Shown: positions 1-9,103, numbered from the stretch's first letter. The stretch: 33,020 nt of DNA from Deltaproteobacteria bacterium (GCA_005879205.1 VBLD01000086.1:1-33020), one strand, 5' to 3'. Translations and numbers: made by a program. Notes: a model not told the origin generated them from the sequence alone.

Positions 1-434
1 AGTTCTGGCAGGTCCCCCGCTTCCGCGGCGACCCGCCCGCCGACTACCCGACGGACCCGGTCGCCGAGCGCGACGGGATGCGTTTGCGGGCGAGCCACCT
101 GGCCCTCACCGTGCGGTCGATCGACGACACGCTCGCCTGGTTCCGGCGAACGTTCCCCATCGAGGTGTCCGAGGCGAAGCGACGGAGCGCGGACGGCGCG
201 GGGGAAACCCTTGCGCTGCGGCTGGCGGGCTACCCGCTCGAGCTCGTCGAGGCCTCCGGCGGAGGCCAGGGCTTCCGTCACCTGGCCATCGACGTCGAAC
301 CGCTCGCTCCCTTCCTGGCGCAGCTCGAAGCCGAAGGCCTGCGGGTCGAGCGGAGCGCGGGGCCTGCGCTGGTCGAGCTCGATGGCGCCACCCTGCTGCT
401 TCGCGAGTGCACGGGCCTCGGACGTCGGGCCTGA
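1..434 (+). CDS. VOC-family (glyoxalase/dioxygenase fold) protein, 5'-truncated by the window
   Basis: The frame is open from base 3 through the window edge to the TGA at 432-434, so the gene starts upstream; the ATG at 78 is probably internal because the codons before it read as ordinary protein. The visible part holds one VOC module. It has a beta-strand with His in SHLALTV, Glu in LELVEAS, His in FRHLAIDV and Glu near LLLREC, which occupy the four positions that bind the divalent metal in this superfamily. VOC proteins act on diverse substrates (glyoxalase I, extradiol dioxygenases, epimerases), and nothing here fixes the reaction. The peptide before the module may be the end of a first VOC repeat. 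The HAD gene starts 3 bp after the stop, so the two are probably cotranscribed. Confidence 0.8.
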   Translation, partial: FWQVPRFRGDPPADYPTDPVAERDGMRLRASHLALTVRSIDDTLAWFRRTFPIEVSEAKRRSADGAGETLALRLAGYPLELVEASGGGQGFRHLAIDVEPLAPFLAQLEAEGLRVERSAGPALVELDGATLLLRECTGLGRRA

Positions 435-437
435 TCG

Positions 438-1145
438 ATGCCCCTCGGCGCCGTCACTCTCGACGCCGCCGGCACGCTCTTCGAGGTGGCCGAGCCGGTC
501 GGAGCGACCTATGCCCGCATCGCCGCACGGCACGGCATCGGTCTCGCACCCGCGGAGGTGATGCGGCGCTTCCGGGCCGCGCTGGCCGCCGCCCCGCCCC
601 TCGCCTTTCCCGGCGCCAGCCCGGTTCGTCTCGGCGATCACGAGCGCGCGTGGTGGTACGCGGTCGTCCGCCGCGCCTTCGGAGCCGGGGCCACGTCGCC
701 GCAGTTCGACGCGTGCTTCACCGAGCTGTTCGACGTCTTTGCGCAGGCGGCTGCGTGGCGGGTTTTCCCCGACGCCCCCGGGGCGCTGCGCGCGCTTCGC
801 GCCCGCGGCCTGCGCGTCGGGGTCGTCTCGAATTTCGACGGCCGCCTGCTCGGGTTGCTCGAGCACCTCGGCCTCGCCCCGCTCGTCGACCGGACCGTCC
901 ATTCGACGCGGGTCGGGGTCGCGAAGCCCGACCCGGCGATCTTCCACGTCGCGCTCGAGGCGCTCGGCGTTCCGCCTTCCGAAGCGCTGCATGCGGGCGA
1001 CGACGTCATGGCCGACGTCGAGGGCGCGTTGGCCGCCGGCCTGCGCGCCGTGCTGATCGACCGCGAGGAACGGCGAGCCGCGCTACCGCCAGGCGTGCAG
1101 CGCGTCCGGAGCGTCGCGGAGCTCGTGGCCGGGCTCGACTCGTGA
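438..1145 (+). CDS. HAD-superfamily hydrolase (subfamily IA-like)
   Basis: The 235-aa product is a cytosolic HAD hydrolase. Motif I is LDAAGTLF, with the nucleophile Asp9. The second Asp of the usual DxD is Ala11, as in the DAAGTLF branch of the family. A cap domain lies at about residues 20-90. Motif II is VVSNFDG, motif III contains Lys in VAKPDP, and motif IV is AGDDVMADVEGA with the metal-binding acidic residues. Length is normal for the family. Absence of the acid/base Asp in motif I argues against calling it a standard phosphatase; dehalogenase-type or unknown chemistry is possible. It sits 3 bp after the VOC gene on the same strand. Confidence 0.85.
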   Translation: MPLGAVTLDAAGTLFEVAEPVGATYARIAARHGIGLAPAEVMRRFRAALAAAPPLAFPGASPVRLGDHERAWWYAVVRRAFGAGATSPQFDACFTELFDVFAQAAAWRVFPDAPGALRALRARGLRVGVVSNFDGRLLGLLEHLGLAPLVDRTVHSTRVGVAKPDPAIFHVALEALGVPPSEALHAGDDVMADVEGALAAGLRAVLIDREERRAALPPGVQRVRSVAELVAGLDS

Positions 1146-1146
1146 G

Positions 1147-1305
1147 CTATCCATACACGTCCACCAGAAGGCCGACCGCCTGCGGCGGCTGTCGGTAGTC
1201 GCCCGACGGCGACGGGTCGTCGTCGACCTCCGGCTCGACCGCCGGCGGCAGGACCTCGGGAACGAGAACCAGCCTCGGCGTGCACGGTGCGGGCAACGAC
1301 TCCAT
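1147..1305 (-). CDS. Short 52-aa hypothetical protein
   Basis: A short minus-strand frame begins with MESLPAPC and ends with VGLLVDVYG, rich in Pro, Val and acidic residues, with a DDDPSPSGDYRQPPQ centre. ATG at 1303-1305 is the only usable start, since an in-frame TGA lies 7 codons upstream. Third codon positions are almost all G or C, which matches genuine genes here and supports coding. There is no clear Shine-Dalgarno. It converges on the HAD gene, its stop lying 1 bp beyond that gene's stop. No known domain is recognised; function unknown. The rest of the 1306-1493 gap holds only the hairpin listed separately. Confidence 0.45.
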   Translation of the reverse strand: MESLPAPCTPRLVLVPEVLPPAVEPEVDDDPSPSGDYRQPPQAVGLLVDVYG

Positions 1306-1443
1306 GCCGGGTAGTGCAACGCATCACGCGTGCCATTCACCGGCAGGACGATTCCGGTCTCCGGTGCGCAACGTCCTGCACGCCCGCGCGTACGGGATTT
1401 CCCGCCGGCGCGCGTCAGCGCTGGACCGAGAGGGTGCGCATCC

Positions 1444-1487
1444 GAGTGCGCAGCGCCGGCCTCGCGGGTGCAGCCGGCTGCGCACTC
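1444..1487 (-). terminator. Stem-loop 7 bp after the sigma-54 activator stop
   Basis: Perfect 11-bp inverted repeat, GAGTGCGCAGC at 1444-1454 and its complement at 1477-1487, extended by four more pairs after a 2-nt bulge, with a 12-nt loop. It lies just downstream of the minus-strand stop at 1494. No T-run follows, so it may be a factor-dependent terminator or an mRNA-stabilising hairpin. Confidence 0.5.
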
Positions 1488-1493
1488 CTCCCG

Positions 1494-3022
<1,529 letters not shown>

Positions 3023-3023
<1 letters not shown>

Positions 3024-3838
3024 CAGGCTCCGGCGACTGCCTCGCACGCGCGCCAGAGCGCGGTCTCGAACGCGGTGACGAGGTGATCGAGGTCGCGGGC
3101 GCCGAGGCGCAGGCGGTCCCAGGCGGACGGCTCGATCGCCGGGATGCGTCGATCGCCGCCGAAGCCATAGCCATACGCCCGCACCAGCGTGTTGGCGACG
3201 TGCACGACGGCGGTTTCGACCGGCGCCGTCGGCGCGCGCTCGGGCGTGTGATGGAAGACGACGGGCTCCAGGAGTCGGGACGGAACGCGCCAGCGTCCGA
3301 GCAGCCAGCCGGCGATCTCGGCATGGTCGACACCGAAGAGCGCCCGCTCGGCCTCGCCGAACCGAACGCCCTCTGACGCCGCGTGTTCCAGGACCGTCGC
3401 GAACGCTGCAGGCGCCTGGCGGTAGAGGACCACCTTCCCGAGGTCGTGCAGGAGGCCCGCGCCCGCGACCTCCTCGGGATGCGGCAGCCCGAGACGGCGA
3501 GCCAGCGTCCCTGCCGCCACCGCCGTGCCGACGGAGTGCTCCCAGAAGCCGCGCAGCTCGATGCGGAGATCGAGGACCGAGGTGCTGTAGACGAGGCTCC
3601 GGGCCACGGTCGTGCCGAGGACGGTGAGTGCCTGCCCCACCGAGGCGATCTTCCCCGAGAGACCGTAGAAGGCGGAGTTGGCGACCCGCAGCAGCTGAGC
3701 GGTGAGCACCTGGTCGGTCTCGATCAGCGCCGCCGCCTCGGCGTGTCCGCCGTCGGGACGGTCGAGCGCGTCGACCACCCGCTGGACGATGGCGGGCAGC
3801 GTCGGCAGCTCGCGCAGCCGCTCGACGCGCCGGCGCAT
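3023..3838 (-). CDS. HDOD-domain signalling protein
   Basis: A 271-aa protein made almost entirely of an HDOD domain, an HD-related output module found in bacterial signalling proteins. The typical opening LRELPTLPAIVQRVV is at about 9-22. Further motifs are LIETDQVLTAQLLRVANSAFYG (hallmark core), FWEHS with His101, LLHDLGK with His131/Asp132, and DHAEIAGWLL. The HD doublet is unusually well kept for an HDOD protein. ATG 3838 is preferred: it lies 14 nt after the stop of the preceding gene and follows a GAGG-rich stretch, whereas the longer frame has low-complexity Arg/Gly sequence upstream. Its stop overlaps the activator start, so the two are translationally coupled and probably act in one regulatory circuit. 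Confidence 0.9.
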
Positions 3839-3852
3839 CTCCTCGCCCTCGG

Positions 3853-4173
3853 TCAGGACGGGTCCCCGGTACGGGCGCTCAGGTGGCGGACGAGGGCGGC
3901 CTTGAGCGCCTCGAGGATCGGATCCGCCGGCTCGCCGGCAAAACGTGCCTCGAGGTCGGCGAGCGCACGAGCCAGATCCTTGTCTTCCTCCCACTCCGCG
4001 ACGTCGTCGCTCTCCACCACCTCGACGCTGCGCACACCGAGCCGGACGAGCGCGCGCACCACGCCGGGACCGAGTGTCGTACCCGCGCCCGCCGCGACGC
4101 GCCCGTCCGCCCCGAGCACGGCACGCGCGAGGTGCATGTTCGGCCTGGCGTGGCCAAGCCGGATGCGAACCAT
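3853..4173 (-). CDS. 106-aa conserved-looking protein, first gene of HDOD/activator operon
   Basis: The N-terminal half (residues 10-55) reads NMHLARAVLGADGRVAAGAG followed by a GVRSVEVVE strand. This layout resembles the small beta-rich module often found in front of HD-type signalling domains, where 'M-LA-DV---G--L---G--L' is followed by 'GV--V-V'. Here it stands alone. The C-terminal half is an acidic, helical region (EEDKDLARALADLEARF). It is cytosolic, with no signal peptide. The HDOD gene begins 14 bp downstream, so it may be the detached N-terminal partner of the HDOD protein. That assignment rests on pattern resemblance only; function unknown. Confidence 0.75.
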   Translation of the reverse strand: MVRIRLGHARPNMHLARAVLGADGRVAAGAGTTLGPGVVRALVRLGVRSVEVVESDDVAEWEEDKDLARALADLEARFAGEPADPILEALKAALVRHLSARTGDPS

Positions 4174-4180
4174 GCTGAAA

Positions 4181-4200
4181 CGGTAGCGGGCACCCTACCG
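4181..4200 (-). promoter_or_regulatory. Inverted repeat just upstream of the 106-aa gene
   Basis: CGGTAG at 4181-4186 is mirrored by CTACCG at 4195-4200, with GGG/CCC inside the spacer nearly pairing too. It starts 8 bp upstream of the ATG at 4173. Position fits an operator or a leader hairpin for the three-gene operon; no regulator is identified. Confidence 0.35.
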
Positions 4201-4326
4201 ACTCTCAAACCGAAAACGGGCATCCGTGACCGCTTCTCCGGCGACGTGGCGGAATTGCCGACCCGGAACTACCGCAAAAGCGAGCACGTCGTTGACTTTC
4301 GAGGATGGTACGCGCGTTGCTACGCA

Positions 4327-4551
4327 ATGCACGTGATGGACCGAACGCTCTGCGGAAAGCGATGTCACACGGTTCGCACCGTCGCCCACCATCGTGGACG
4401 CCTGCCACGTGAGACTGCCGGCACGATTCGCTACGCGCTCGAGAACATCGGCCGCACCCTGGTCTTCGTCGACTTCGACTCCGGCCCGTCGCTGATGGTT
4501 CTTCCCGACGACATCAGTCTCGAGGGTCCGGAGAAGACGGTCGAGGGCTGA
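4327..4551 (+). CDS. Small 74-aa hypothetical protein
   Basis: The C-terminal half is a compact beta-strand pattern, GTIRYALENIGRTLVFVDFD followed by SLMVLPDDISL, which looks like a small SH3-like or ferredoxin-sized regulatory protein. The N-terminal part has two Cys (CGKRC) and several His. The start is uncertain: ATG 4327 or 4336 are both in frame, neither with a clear Shine-Dalgarno. It converges with the carboxypeptidase pseudogene, 31 bp away. I do not recognise a named family with certainty; function unknown. Confidence 0.6.
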   Translation: MHVMDRTLCGKRCHTVRTVAHHRGRLPRETAGTIRYALENIGRTLVFVDFDSGPSLMVLPDDISLEGPEKTVEG

Positions 4552-4582
4552 GTCCGAAGCGACGGGTTGCGGCCGAGCGTTG

Positions 4583-5768
4583 TCAGGGCGTGGCGCCGTG
4601 CGTCGTGCGCCCGGACAGCGCCCGGTTCCAGAGCCACGCGAGCCAGCCCGTCGCCTCGACGTCGCGGTCGGCGACGACGGTCACCTTGCCGAGCTCTTCG
4701 TCGCCGCGGCGGATGACGACGTCGCCGAGCGGTTGGCTGCGACGAACCGGCGCTTGCAGCAGCCGAGGGACGCGTGCCTCGACCACGATGCCTCGGTCCT
4801 CGGCGCGCTTGACGAGAACGAGCAGGTCGCCCGTCGCGAGAGCCTTGACGCGATCCTCGGTGCCGCCCGCCACCGGCACCTCGCTCACCACCGCCGCACG
4901 ATGCGCCGCGGCAACCATGCGATAGCTGGCGAACGCCTCGTTCATCAGCCGGGCCGTCTCGGTGAAGCAGCCCTCCTTGGTGAGCACCCCGAGCACGACC
5001 GCGAGCAGCCGGAGGTCGTTGCGCGTCGCGGTGGCGGTGACCGAGAAGCCCGCCTCGTGATAGTAACCGGTCTTCAGGCCGGTCGCCCAGGCCGGTCGCC
5101 CCCGCATACGTGCGCACCAGGTGGTTCGTGTTCGACATCTGCAGGGTGTCGTTGCGGAAGCCGGCGCTCGGCGTACCCGCCCAGCGCATCACCTCCGGGA
5201 ATTTCATGAGCTCGCGACCCAGCACCGCGAGATCGTGTGCGCTCGTGATGTCGGCCGTCTGCCCCTTGCCCGGCGGGAGACCGTGCGGGCTCTGGTAGGT
5301 CGTCTCGGCCAGGCCGAGGGCCTTGGCGCGGGCGTTCATGAGCTCCACGAACGCCGCCGACGTCCCGGCGATGTGCTCCGCCACGGCCACGGCCGCGTCG
5401 TTCGCCGACGCGATCATGATCGCCTTCAGCAGCTCGCCGAGCGGAAACGTCTCCCCCGCCGCCAGGTAGACCTGCGAGCCACCGATACGACTCGCCCAGG
5501 CCGACGTCCGCACCGGCTCGTCGAGCGAGAGCGACCCGTCCTGCACCCGCTCCATGGCAAGCAGCACGGTCATCATCTTCGTCATCGACGCGGGCGGCCA
5601 GCGCCGGTGCGCGTCGCGCTCGGCCAGCACGGTGCCGCTGTCCGCGTCGACGACGAGATACGCCGCCGGCGCGGTTCCCGATTCCGCCTGGTGTGTCCTC
5701 GCCGGGGCCGCGGACGCGACGAGGACGCCCCACGCCACCACGGCTGCGGCTCTTCCTGTTCCCCTCAT
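4583..5768 (-). pseudogene. D-alanyl-D-alanine carboxypeptidase (DacF/PBP5-like, peptidase S11), frameshifted
   Basis: Enzymes of this family trim the terminal D-Ala from peptidoglycan pentapeptides outside the membrane. The frame from ATG 5768 gives a signal peptide (about 1-23), the SxxK motif SMTK (Ser61, Lys64) and the SxN motif SAN (121-123). It then reads into Arg/Gly-rich nonsense after NTNHLVRTYAGATGLG. The rest of the protein, starting LKTGYYHEAGF with the KTG motif, the C-terminal beta domain and an amphipathic tail (ATGWLAWLWNRAL), lies in another frame down to 4583. The cause is visible: CAGGCCGGTCGCC is duplicated in tandem at 5075-5087 and 5088-5100. Removing one copy restores a continuous 390-aa protein through TYAGATGLKTGYY. 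As read, no full active site is made. It is either a pseudogene, a reversible slippage site or an assembly artefact. Confidence 0.93.
5075..5100. repeat. Perfect 13-bp tandem duplication inside the carboxypeptidase
   Basis: Two head-to-tail copies of CAGGCCGGTCGCC (5075-5087, 5088-5100). The repeat lies three codons before the KTG motif and shifts the frame by +1. The unit length is not a multiple of three, so gain or loss of one copy switches the gene off or on. Confidence 0.97.
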
Positions 5769-5782
5769 CCCACTACCTCAGC

Positions 5783-5798
5783 GCCGCCTCGCGGCGGC
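5783..5798 (-). terminator. GC-rich hairpin between hypothetical gene and carboxypeptidase
   Basis: GCCGCC (5783-5788) pairs with GGCGGC (5793-5798) around a 4-nt loop, in the 37-bp gap between the stop at 5806 and the carboxypeptidase ATG at 5768. There is no T-run. It could be a weak terminator or a processing hairpin. Confidence 0.3.
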
Positions 5799-5805
5799 AC
5801 GCTCC

Positions 5806-6252
5806 TCAGCGTCCGAGGGCGACGAGCGCTTCGTCGCGCCGGATGAGCTGCTCCGTATCGGCGCGAATCACGTGCCCGCCCCCGTCCAGCTCGCCGTCCA
5901 TCAGGAGTCCGCCGACGTCGCTGGCGCGCCGCAGGAACGCGAAGAAACCCGTGCGCGTCATGCGCTGCGGGACGTAGCCGCGCGCGTTCACCAGGTCGCC
6001 CCACACCGGACCGACGGCGGCGTCGCTCGTCCAGACGAAGAGCGTCCAGCCCCAGTCCCACCGGCCGCCGAGGTACTCGCCGGCATGGCGGCGCACCGGC
6101 GGTCGCCAGAAAACGAGGAAGTCACCCGAACGTCTGAGCGCGGGCAACGCTCCGAGCTGATGGGGCCGAAGGGCCTGCGGGCGGCGCACCGGCCGCACTC
6201 GGCGGCGGGCGGCGAAGTCGACCTCGATGACCTTTGCGCGCGGCTCCGGCAA
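5806..6252 (-). CDS. Hypothetical protein, 148 aa
   Basis: I do not recognise a family. The N-terminus (1-40) is very Arg/Pro-rich and probably disordered. The centre is rich in aromatics (FLVFWRP, GGRWDWGWTLFVWTSD, GPVWGDLVNARGY), which suggests a small globular beta domain, and the end is charged (GHVIRADTEQLIRRDEAL). There is no signal peptide or membrane segment. The start is TTG at 6252, taken because no in-frame ATG precedes the conserved-looking part; a downstream start is possible. It lies between two other minus-strand genes and may share their transcript. Confidence 0.6.
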   Translation of the reverse strand: MPEPRAKVIEVDFAARRRVRPVRRPQALRPHQLGALPALRRSGDFLVFWRPPVRRHAGEYLGGRWDWGWTLFVWTSDAAVGPVWGDLVNARGYVPQRMTRTGFFAFLRRASDVGGLLMDGELDGGGHVIRADTEQLIRRDEALVALGR

Positions 6253-6320
6253 GGCGCGCGCAAGCTACCAGCGGCCTCAGCGAAGGTCAACGCGCAGAAT
6301 GAAAAGAAGAGCCCCCAGGG

Positions 6321-6686
6321 TCAGTTGCCGCCGTAGCGCGTGTCGACCTGACCGGCAAGGTGCTCGAGGAGCCGCTGCTCGGCCTGACGGAACGCGAGCG
6401 CACGCAGCATCTCCTGGGTCTGCTGCGCGAGGGGGATCGAGGCGATGACCCCGGCGAGCTCGGCCGGGGACAGCTGGTTGATCGCCGCCTCCATCTCGGC
6501 CAGGGCCTCCTCCGGGAGGGCCCCGACATCCGCCCGCTTCGCGACCTCGAGCGCCGCGTCGAAGCGGTTGGCGAACTGCTCTTTCGCCTCGGCTCGCTCC
6601 TCCGGAGTGCACACGACGTTCAGCTTGCGCGCCGCGGCGTCGAAGAGCCGGTCGAACGCGCCGAGCAACGCCTCGCGACCTGTCAT
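6321..6686 (-). CDS. Hypothetical helical protein, 121 aa
   Basis: An ATG-started, acidic, almost wholly alpha-helical cytosolic protein: residues 1-20 (REALLGAFDRLFDAAARKL), 28-50 (PEERAEAKEQFANRFDAALEVAKR) and 58-110 form amphipathic helices rich in Ala, Glu and Leu. A single Cys is at position 26. No catalytic motif or known domain is recognised. It is the first gene of the 6686-to-4583 minus-strand group and faces the ThDP enzyme across a 101-bp divergent gap. Confidence 0.7.
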   Translation of the reverse strand: MTGREALLGAFDRLFDAAARKLNVVCTPEERAEAKEQFANRFDAALEVAKRADVGALPEEALAEMEAAINQLSPAELAGVIASIPLAQQTQEMLRALAFRQAEQRLLEHLAGQVDTRYGGN

Positions 6687-6703
6687 TTGGCCACGATAGT
6701 CAC

Positions 6704-6730
6704 GGCCGGGCGTCTTGTCACGCCCCGGCC
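6704..6730. promoter_or_regulatory. Inverted repeat in the divergent region 6687-6787
   Basis: GGCCGGGCGT (6704-6713) pairs with ACGCCCCGGCC (6720-6730), with one bulged base and a 6-nt loop. It sits between two divergent genes, so an operator is as likely as a leader hairpin. Confidence 0.35.
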
Positions 6731-6750
6731 CACCCGACCCCGGCGCTCGC

Positions 6751-6780
6751 TTGCCTCGCGCGCCCGGGGCTTGCTACAGC
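6751..6780 (+). promoter_or_regulatory. Possible sigma-70-type promoter of the ThDP enzyme gene
   Basis: TTGCCT at 6751-6756, an 18-bp spacer and TACAGC at 6775-6780. The match is modest. The expected start of transcription would fall at about 6787, next to the ATG at 6788, giving a leaderless message; there is no Shine-Dalgarno before that ATG. Confidence 0.3.
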
Positions 6781-6787
6781 CCGACCG

Positions 6788-8527
6788 ATGGACGGAACGC
6801 GCGGCATGGGCGAGTCCCTCGGCCGCGCCGCCACCGGTCCGGGGGCGGCGCGTGCGGACGGTGGCGCCATCGTCGCCCGCGTGCTCGCTGGCGCCGGCGT
6901 CCGCCACGTGTTCACGGTGAACGGAGGCCACATCTGGCCAATCCTCGCCCACCTGCGCGAGCACGACCTGCAGAAGGTCCACAAGCGTCACAAGCAGTCA
7001 TGCGCGTACGCCGCCGACGGCTATGCCCGCACGAGCGGTCGCCCCGGCGTGCTCTCGGTGACGGCGGGCTGCGGGCTCACGAACGCCGTGACCGGTCTCT
7101 GCGTGGCCGGGCTCGCCGGCAGCGCCGTCGTCTGCATCGCCGGCCAGCACCCCACGACCGAGGATCAGCTCGGCTCCTTCCAGGAGGCCTACGGCGTCGA
7201 GATCTGCCGGACGTTCTCGAAGTTCACGAAACGGGTGCTCGACTGGTCCACCATCGAGGCCGACGTCCGCCTCGCCCTTCGCGCCGCCACGAGTCCGCCG
7301 CCCGGACCCGCGCTCGTCGAGATCCCGACCAACGTCCTCTACCAGGAGGACGACGTGTCGCGGCAGAAGGCCGGCGCGCGCCTGTATCCCATCTCGGAGC
7401 TGCGGAGCGCCGGCGACCCCGCGGCCATCGAACGCGCGCTCGACGCGATCGCGCGAGCCGAGCGGCCGCTGCTGGTCGCGGGCGACGGGATCTTCTGGTC
7501 CGACGCGGCGGCCGAGCTCCTCGCCTTTGCCACCAGGCTCGAGATCCCGGTCTACACGCGGCGCGCGGGCCAGGGCGCCGTTCCCGAGGATCACCCGCTG
7601 GCGGTACGCGGCGCGTGGAAGAAGCCCTTCACCGGCCGCGCGGACGTCGTGCTCGCGATCGGTTTCAAGTTCTGGAGCGGCGAGCACTTCGGATCTCCGC
7701 CGACGTGGAACGCGGCGGCGACGTACGTGCAGATCGATGCGGCACCCGAGCGTATCGGCTGGCACGTGCCCGCCGAGATCCCCGTCGTCGGCGACCCGAA
7801 GCTCGTGCTGCGCCAGCTCCTCGAGGGCGCCGTGGCCCGCGGTCTGGACGGCCGGCGCTACGCCGCGTGGCGCGGCGAGGTGGCCGAGGTTCGTAACGCA
7901 TTCGGCCGGACGCTCGCCGACCAGGCCCGGGCGGTCCGCGACGCCGTGCCCATCCATCCCGCCCGCGTCGTCGAGGAGCTCATCGCCGCGATGGCCCCCG
8001 ACGCCACGCTCGTGGTGGACAGCTTCACGCTCTCCGGCTGGCTCTCGCAGTGGTTCGGGGCTCGCTTCGCCGGGCAGATCGTCGACGCCGGACCCCTGGC
8101 GCCGGTGGGGCACGGCATCGGCATGGGGATCGGCGCCCAGCTCGCACGCCCCGGAAAGCAGGTCGTCGTGGTGATCGGCGACGGCGGGTTCGGCATCGGC
8201 GGCATGGAGCTCGAGACGGCGCTCAAGCACCGCCTGCCGCTGGTGACGCTCCTCTGGAACAACAGCTCGTGGGGCCCGAGCTTCGATCAGATGCCGATGC
8301 TCAAGGGGCGCGTCGACCCCTTCGACATGCTGCCCGAGCTCCGCTACGACCGCATGTTCGAGGCGATCGGCTGCCACGGCGAGCACGTGACCCGCCCCGA
8401 CGAGATCCGTCCGGCGCTCGAGCGCGCCATGGCCGCGGGGAAACCCTCGGTCATCAACGTCATCGGGGATCCGCGCGTCGGTCACGCGCGACTCGGCGGC
8501 AACCTGCTCGGCTCGACGCAGATCTAG
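6788..8527 (+). CDS. Thiamine-diphosphate-dependent enzyme, acetolactate synthase/2-hydroxyacyl-CoA lyase-like, atypical active site
   Basis: The 579-aa length and the three-domain order (N-terminal pyrimidine-binding domain about 25-195, central domain about 215-355, C-terminal diphosphate-binding domain about 390-565) match acetolactate synthase, oxalyl-CoA decarboxylase and 2-hydroxyacyl-CoA lyase. The diphosphate/Mg motif is present: GDG at 464-466 to NN at 491-492. In the pyrimidine domain the usual HE(Q)GA segment before AADGYAR reads RHKQSC, so the glutamate that activates the cofactor is Lys69. Glyoxylate carboligase is the known precedent for a missing glutamate (Val there). Substrate is therefore not assignable; it may catalyse carboligation or lyase chemistry, or be inactive. 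Start ATG 6788, with a second ATG at 6806; neither has a ribosome site. Confidence 0.88.
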   Translation: MDGTRGMGESLGRAATGPGAARADGGAIVARVLAGAGVRHVFTVNGGHIWPILAHLREHDLQKVHKRHKQSCAYAADGYARTSGRPGVLSVTAGCGLTNAVTGLCVAGLAGSAVVCIAGQHPTTEDQLGSFQEAYGVEICRTFSKFTKRVLDWSTIEADVRLALRAATSPPPGPALVEIPTNVLYQEDDVSRQKAGARLYPISELRSAGDPAAIERALDAIARAERPLLVAGDGIFWSDAAAELLAFATRLEIPVYTRRAGQGAVPEDHPLAVRGAWKKPFTGRADVVLAIGFKFWSGEHFGSPPTWNAAATYVQIDAAPERIGWHVPAEIPVVGDPKLVLRQLLEGAVARGLDGRRYAAWRGEVAEVRNAFGRTLADQARAVRDAVPIHPARVVEELIAAMAPDATLVVDSFTLSGWLSQWFGARFAGQIVDAGPLAPVGHGIGMGIGAQLARPGKQVVVVIGDGGFGIGGMELETALKHRLPLVTLLWNNSSWGPSFDQMPMLKGRVDPFDMLPELRYDRMFEAIGCHGEHVTRPDEIRPALERAMAAGKPSVINVIGDPRVGHARLGGNLLGSTQI

Positions 8528-8530
8528 GGT

Positions 8531-8571
8531 GCGGAGAGGGCGCCGCCGCGGCCTCCGCGCTATCTTACTTT
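8531..8571 (+). terminator. Terminator-like hairpin after the ThDP enzyme
   Basis: GCGGAG (8531-8536) pairs with CTCCGC (8553-8558), enclosing a smaller GCC/GGC stem. A T-rich tail (TATCTTACTTT, 8561-8571) follows on the plus strand. It overlaps the stop codon of the convergent THUMP gene. Confidence 0.5.
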
Positions 8572-9096
8572 GACGAACGGGTAGTCGTGGCGGAGCGCGC
8601 GGCCGAGCACGGTGAGGCCGGCTTCGCCGCCCACGGTCTCGATGACCAGGATGTTGTCGGCGTCCTCGAAGTCGACGCGAGGCTTCACGCCGCGCGACTC
8701 GAGGGCTCGCCAGATCGGGTCGGCGACCTCGCGCTCGAGGGTCGGCGAGTGGAGCTGCCCCTTCAGCCCGCGCCGCTCGAGCCGGACGAAGAACGAGCCG
8801 CCGGCCAGGCGGTCGAGAAACGGCTCGGCGGCCTCGGCGAGCGTCGCGGCGGCGTTGCGGGGATCGATCCGCACCGTCTTCTCGATCGGCACGAGCTTGG
8901 CCAGCGAGCTCGGCAGGAAGGGGTCGGTGGCCAGCGCGTCGCGCACCCCGTCCAAGAGCGCGCGCGCGTCATCGACCCGTCCGACGACGACGTTGCGGTA
9001 GCCGGCGCCGCGGAAGCGGCCGAAGCGGCGGAGGAGCCCGAGGAGCGTGTCCCGCTGCCCCTCGAGCGAGGTCGCGAGCACGTTCCAGTCGGCCAT
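8560..9096 (-). CDS. THUMP-domain protein
   Basis: A 178-aa cytosolic protein resembling stand-alone THUMP (RNA-binding) proteins. The N-terminus carries WNVLATSLEGQRDTLLGLLRRFG and a strand VVVGRVDDARALLDGV. The C-terminal half has the THUMP pattern: a VRIDP strand, SFFVRLERRGLKGQLHS, then FEDADNILVIETVGGEAGL. The domain normally presents tRNA to a modifying enzyme, but no catalytic domain is fused here. It starts 7 bp after the enoyl-CoA hydratase stop, with GAGG overlapping that stop as Shine-Dalgarno, so the two are cotranscribed. The pairing of an RNA-binding protein with fatty-acid metabolism is unexplained. Confidence 0.82.
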   Translation of the reverse strand: MADWNVLATSLEGQRDTLLGLLRRFGRFRGAGYRNVVVGRVDDARALLDGVRDALATDPFLPSSLAKLVPIEKTVRIDPRNAAATLAEAAEPFLDRLAGGSFFVRLERRGLKGQLHSPTLEREVADPIWRALESRGVKPRVDFEDADNILVIETVGGEAGLTVLGRALRHDYPFVKVR

Positions 9097-9103
9097 CGAG
9101 ACC

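Noticed and set aside
4583-5107. Independent gene starting at ATG 5107
   Set aside because: It is the out-of-frame C-terminal half of the carboxypeptidase; the ATG arises by chance within the region next to the duplication.
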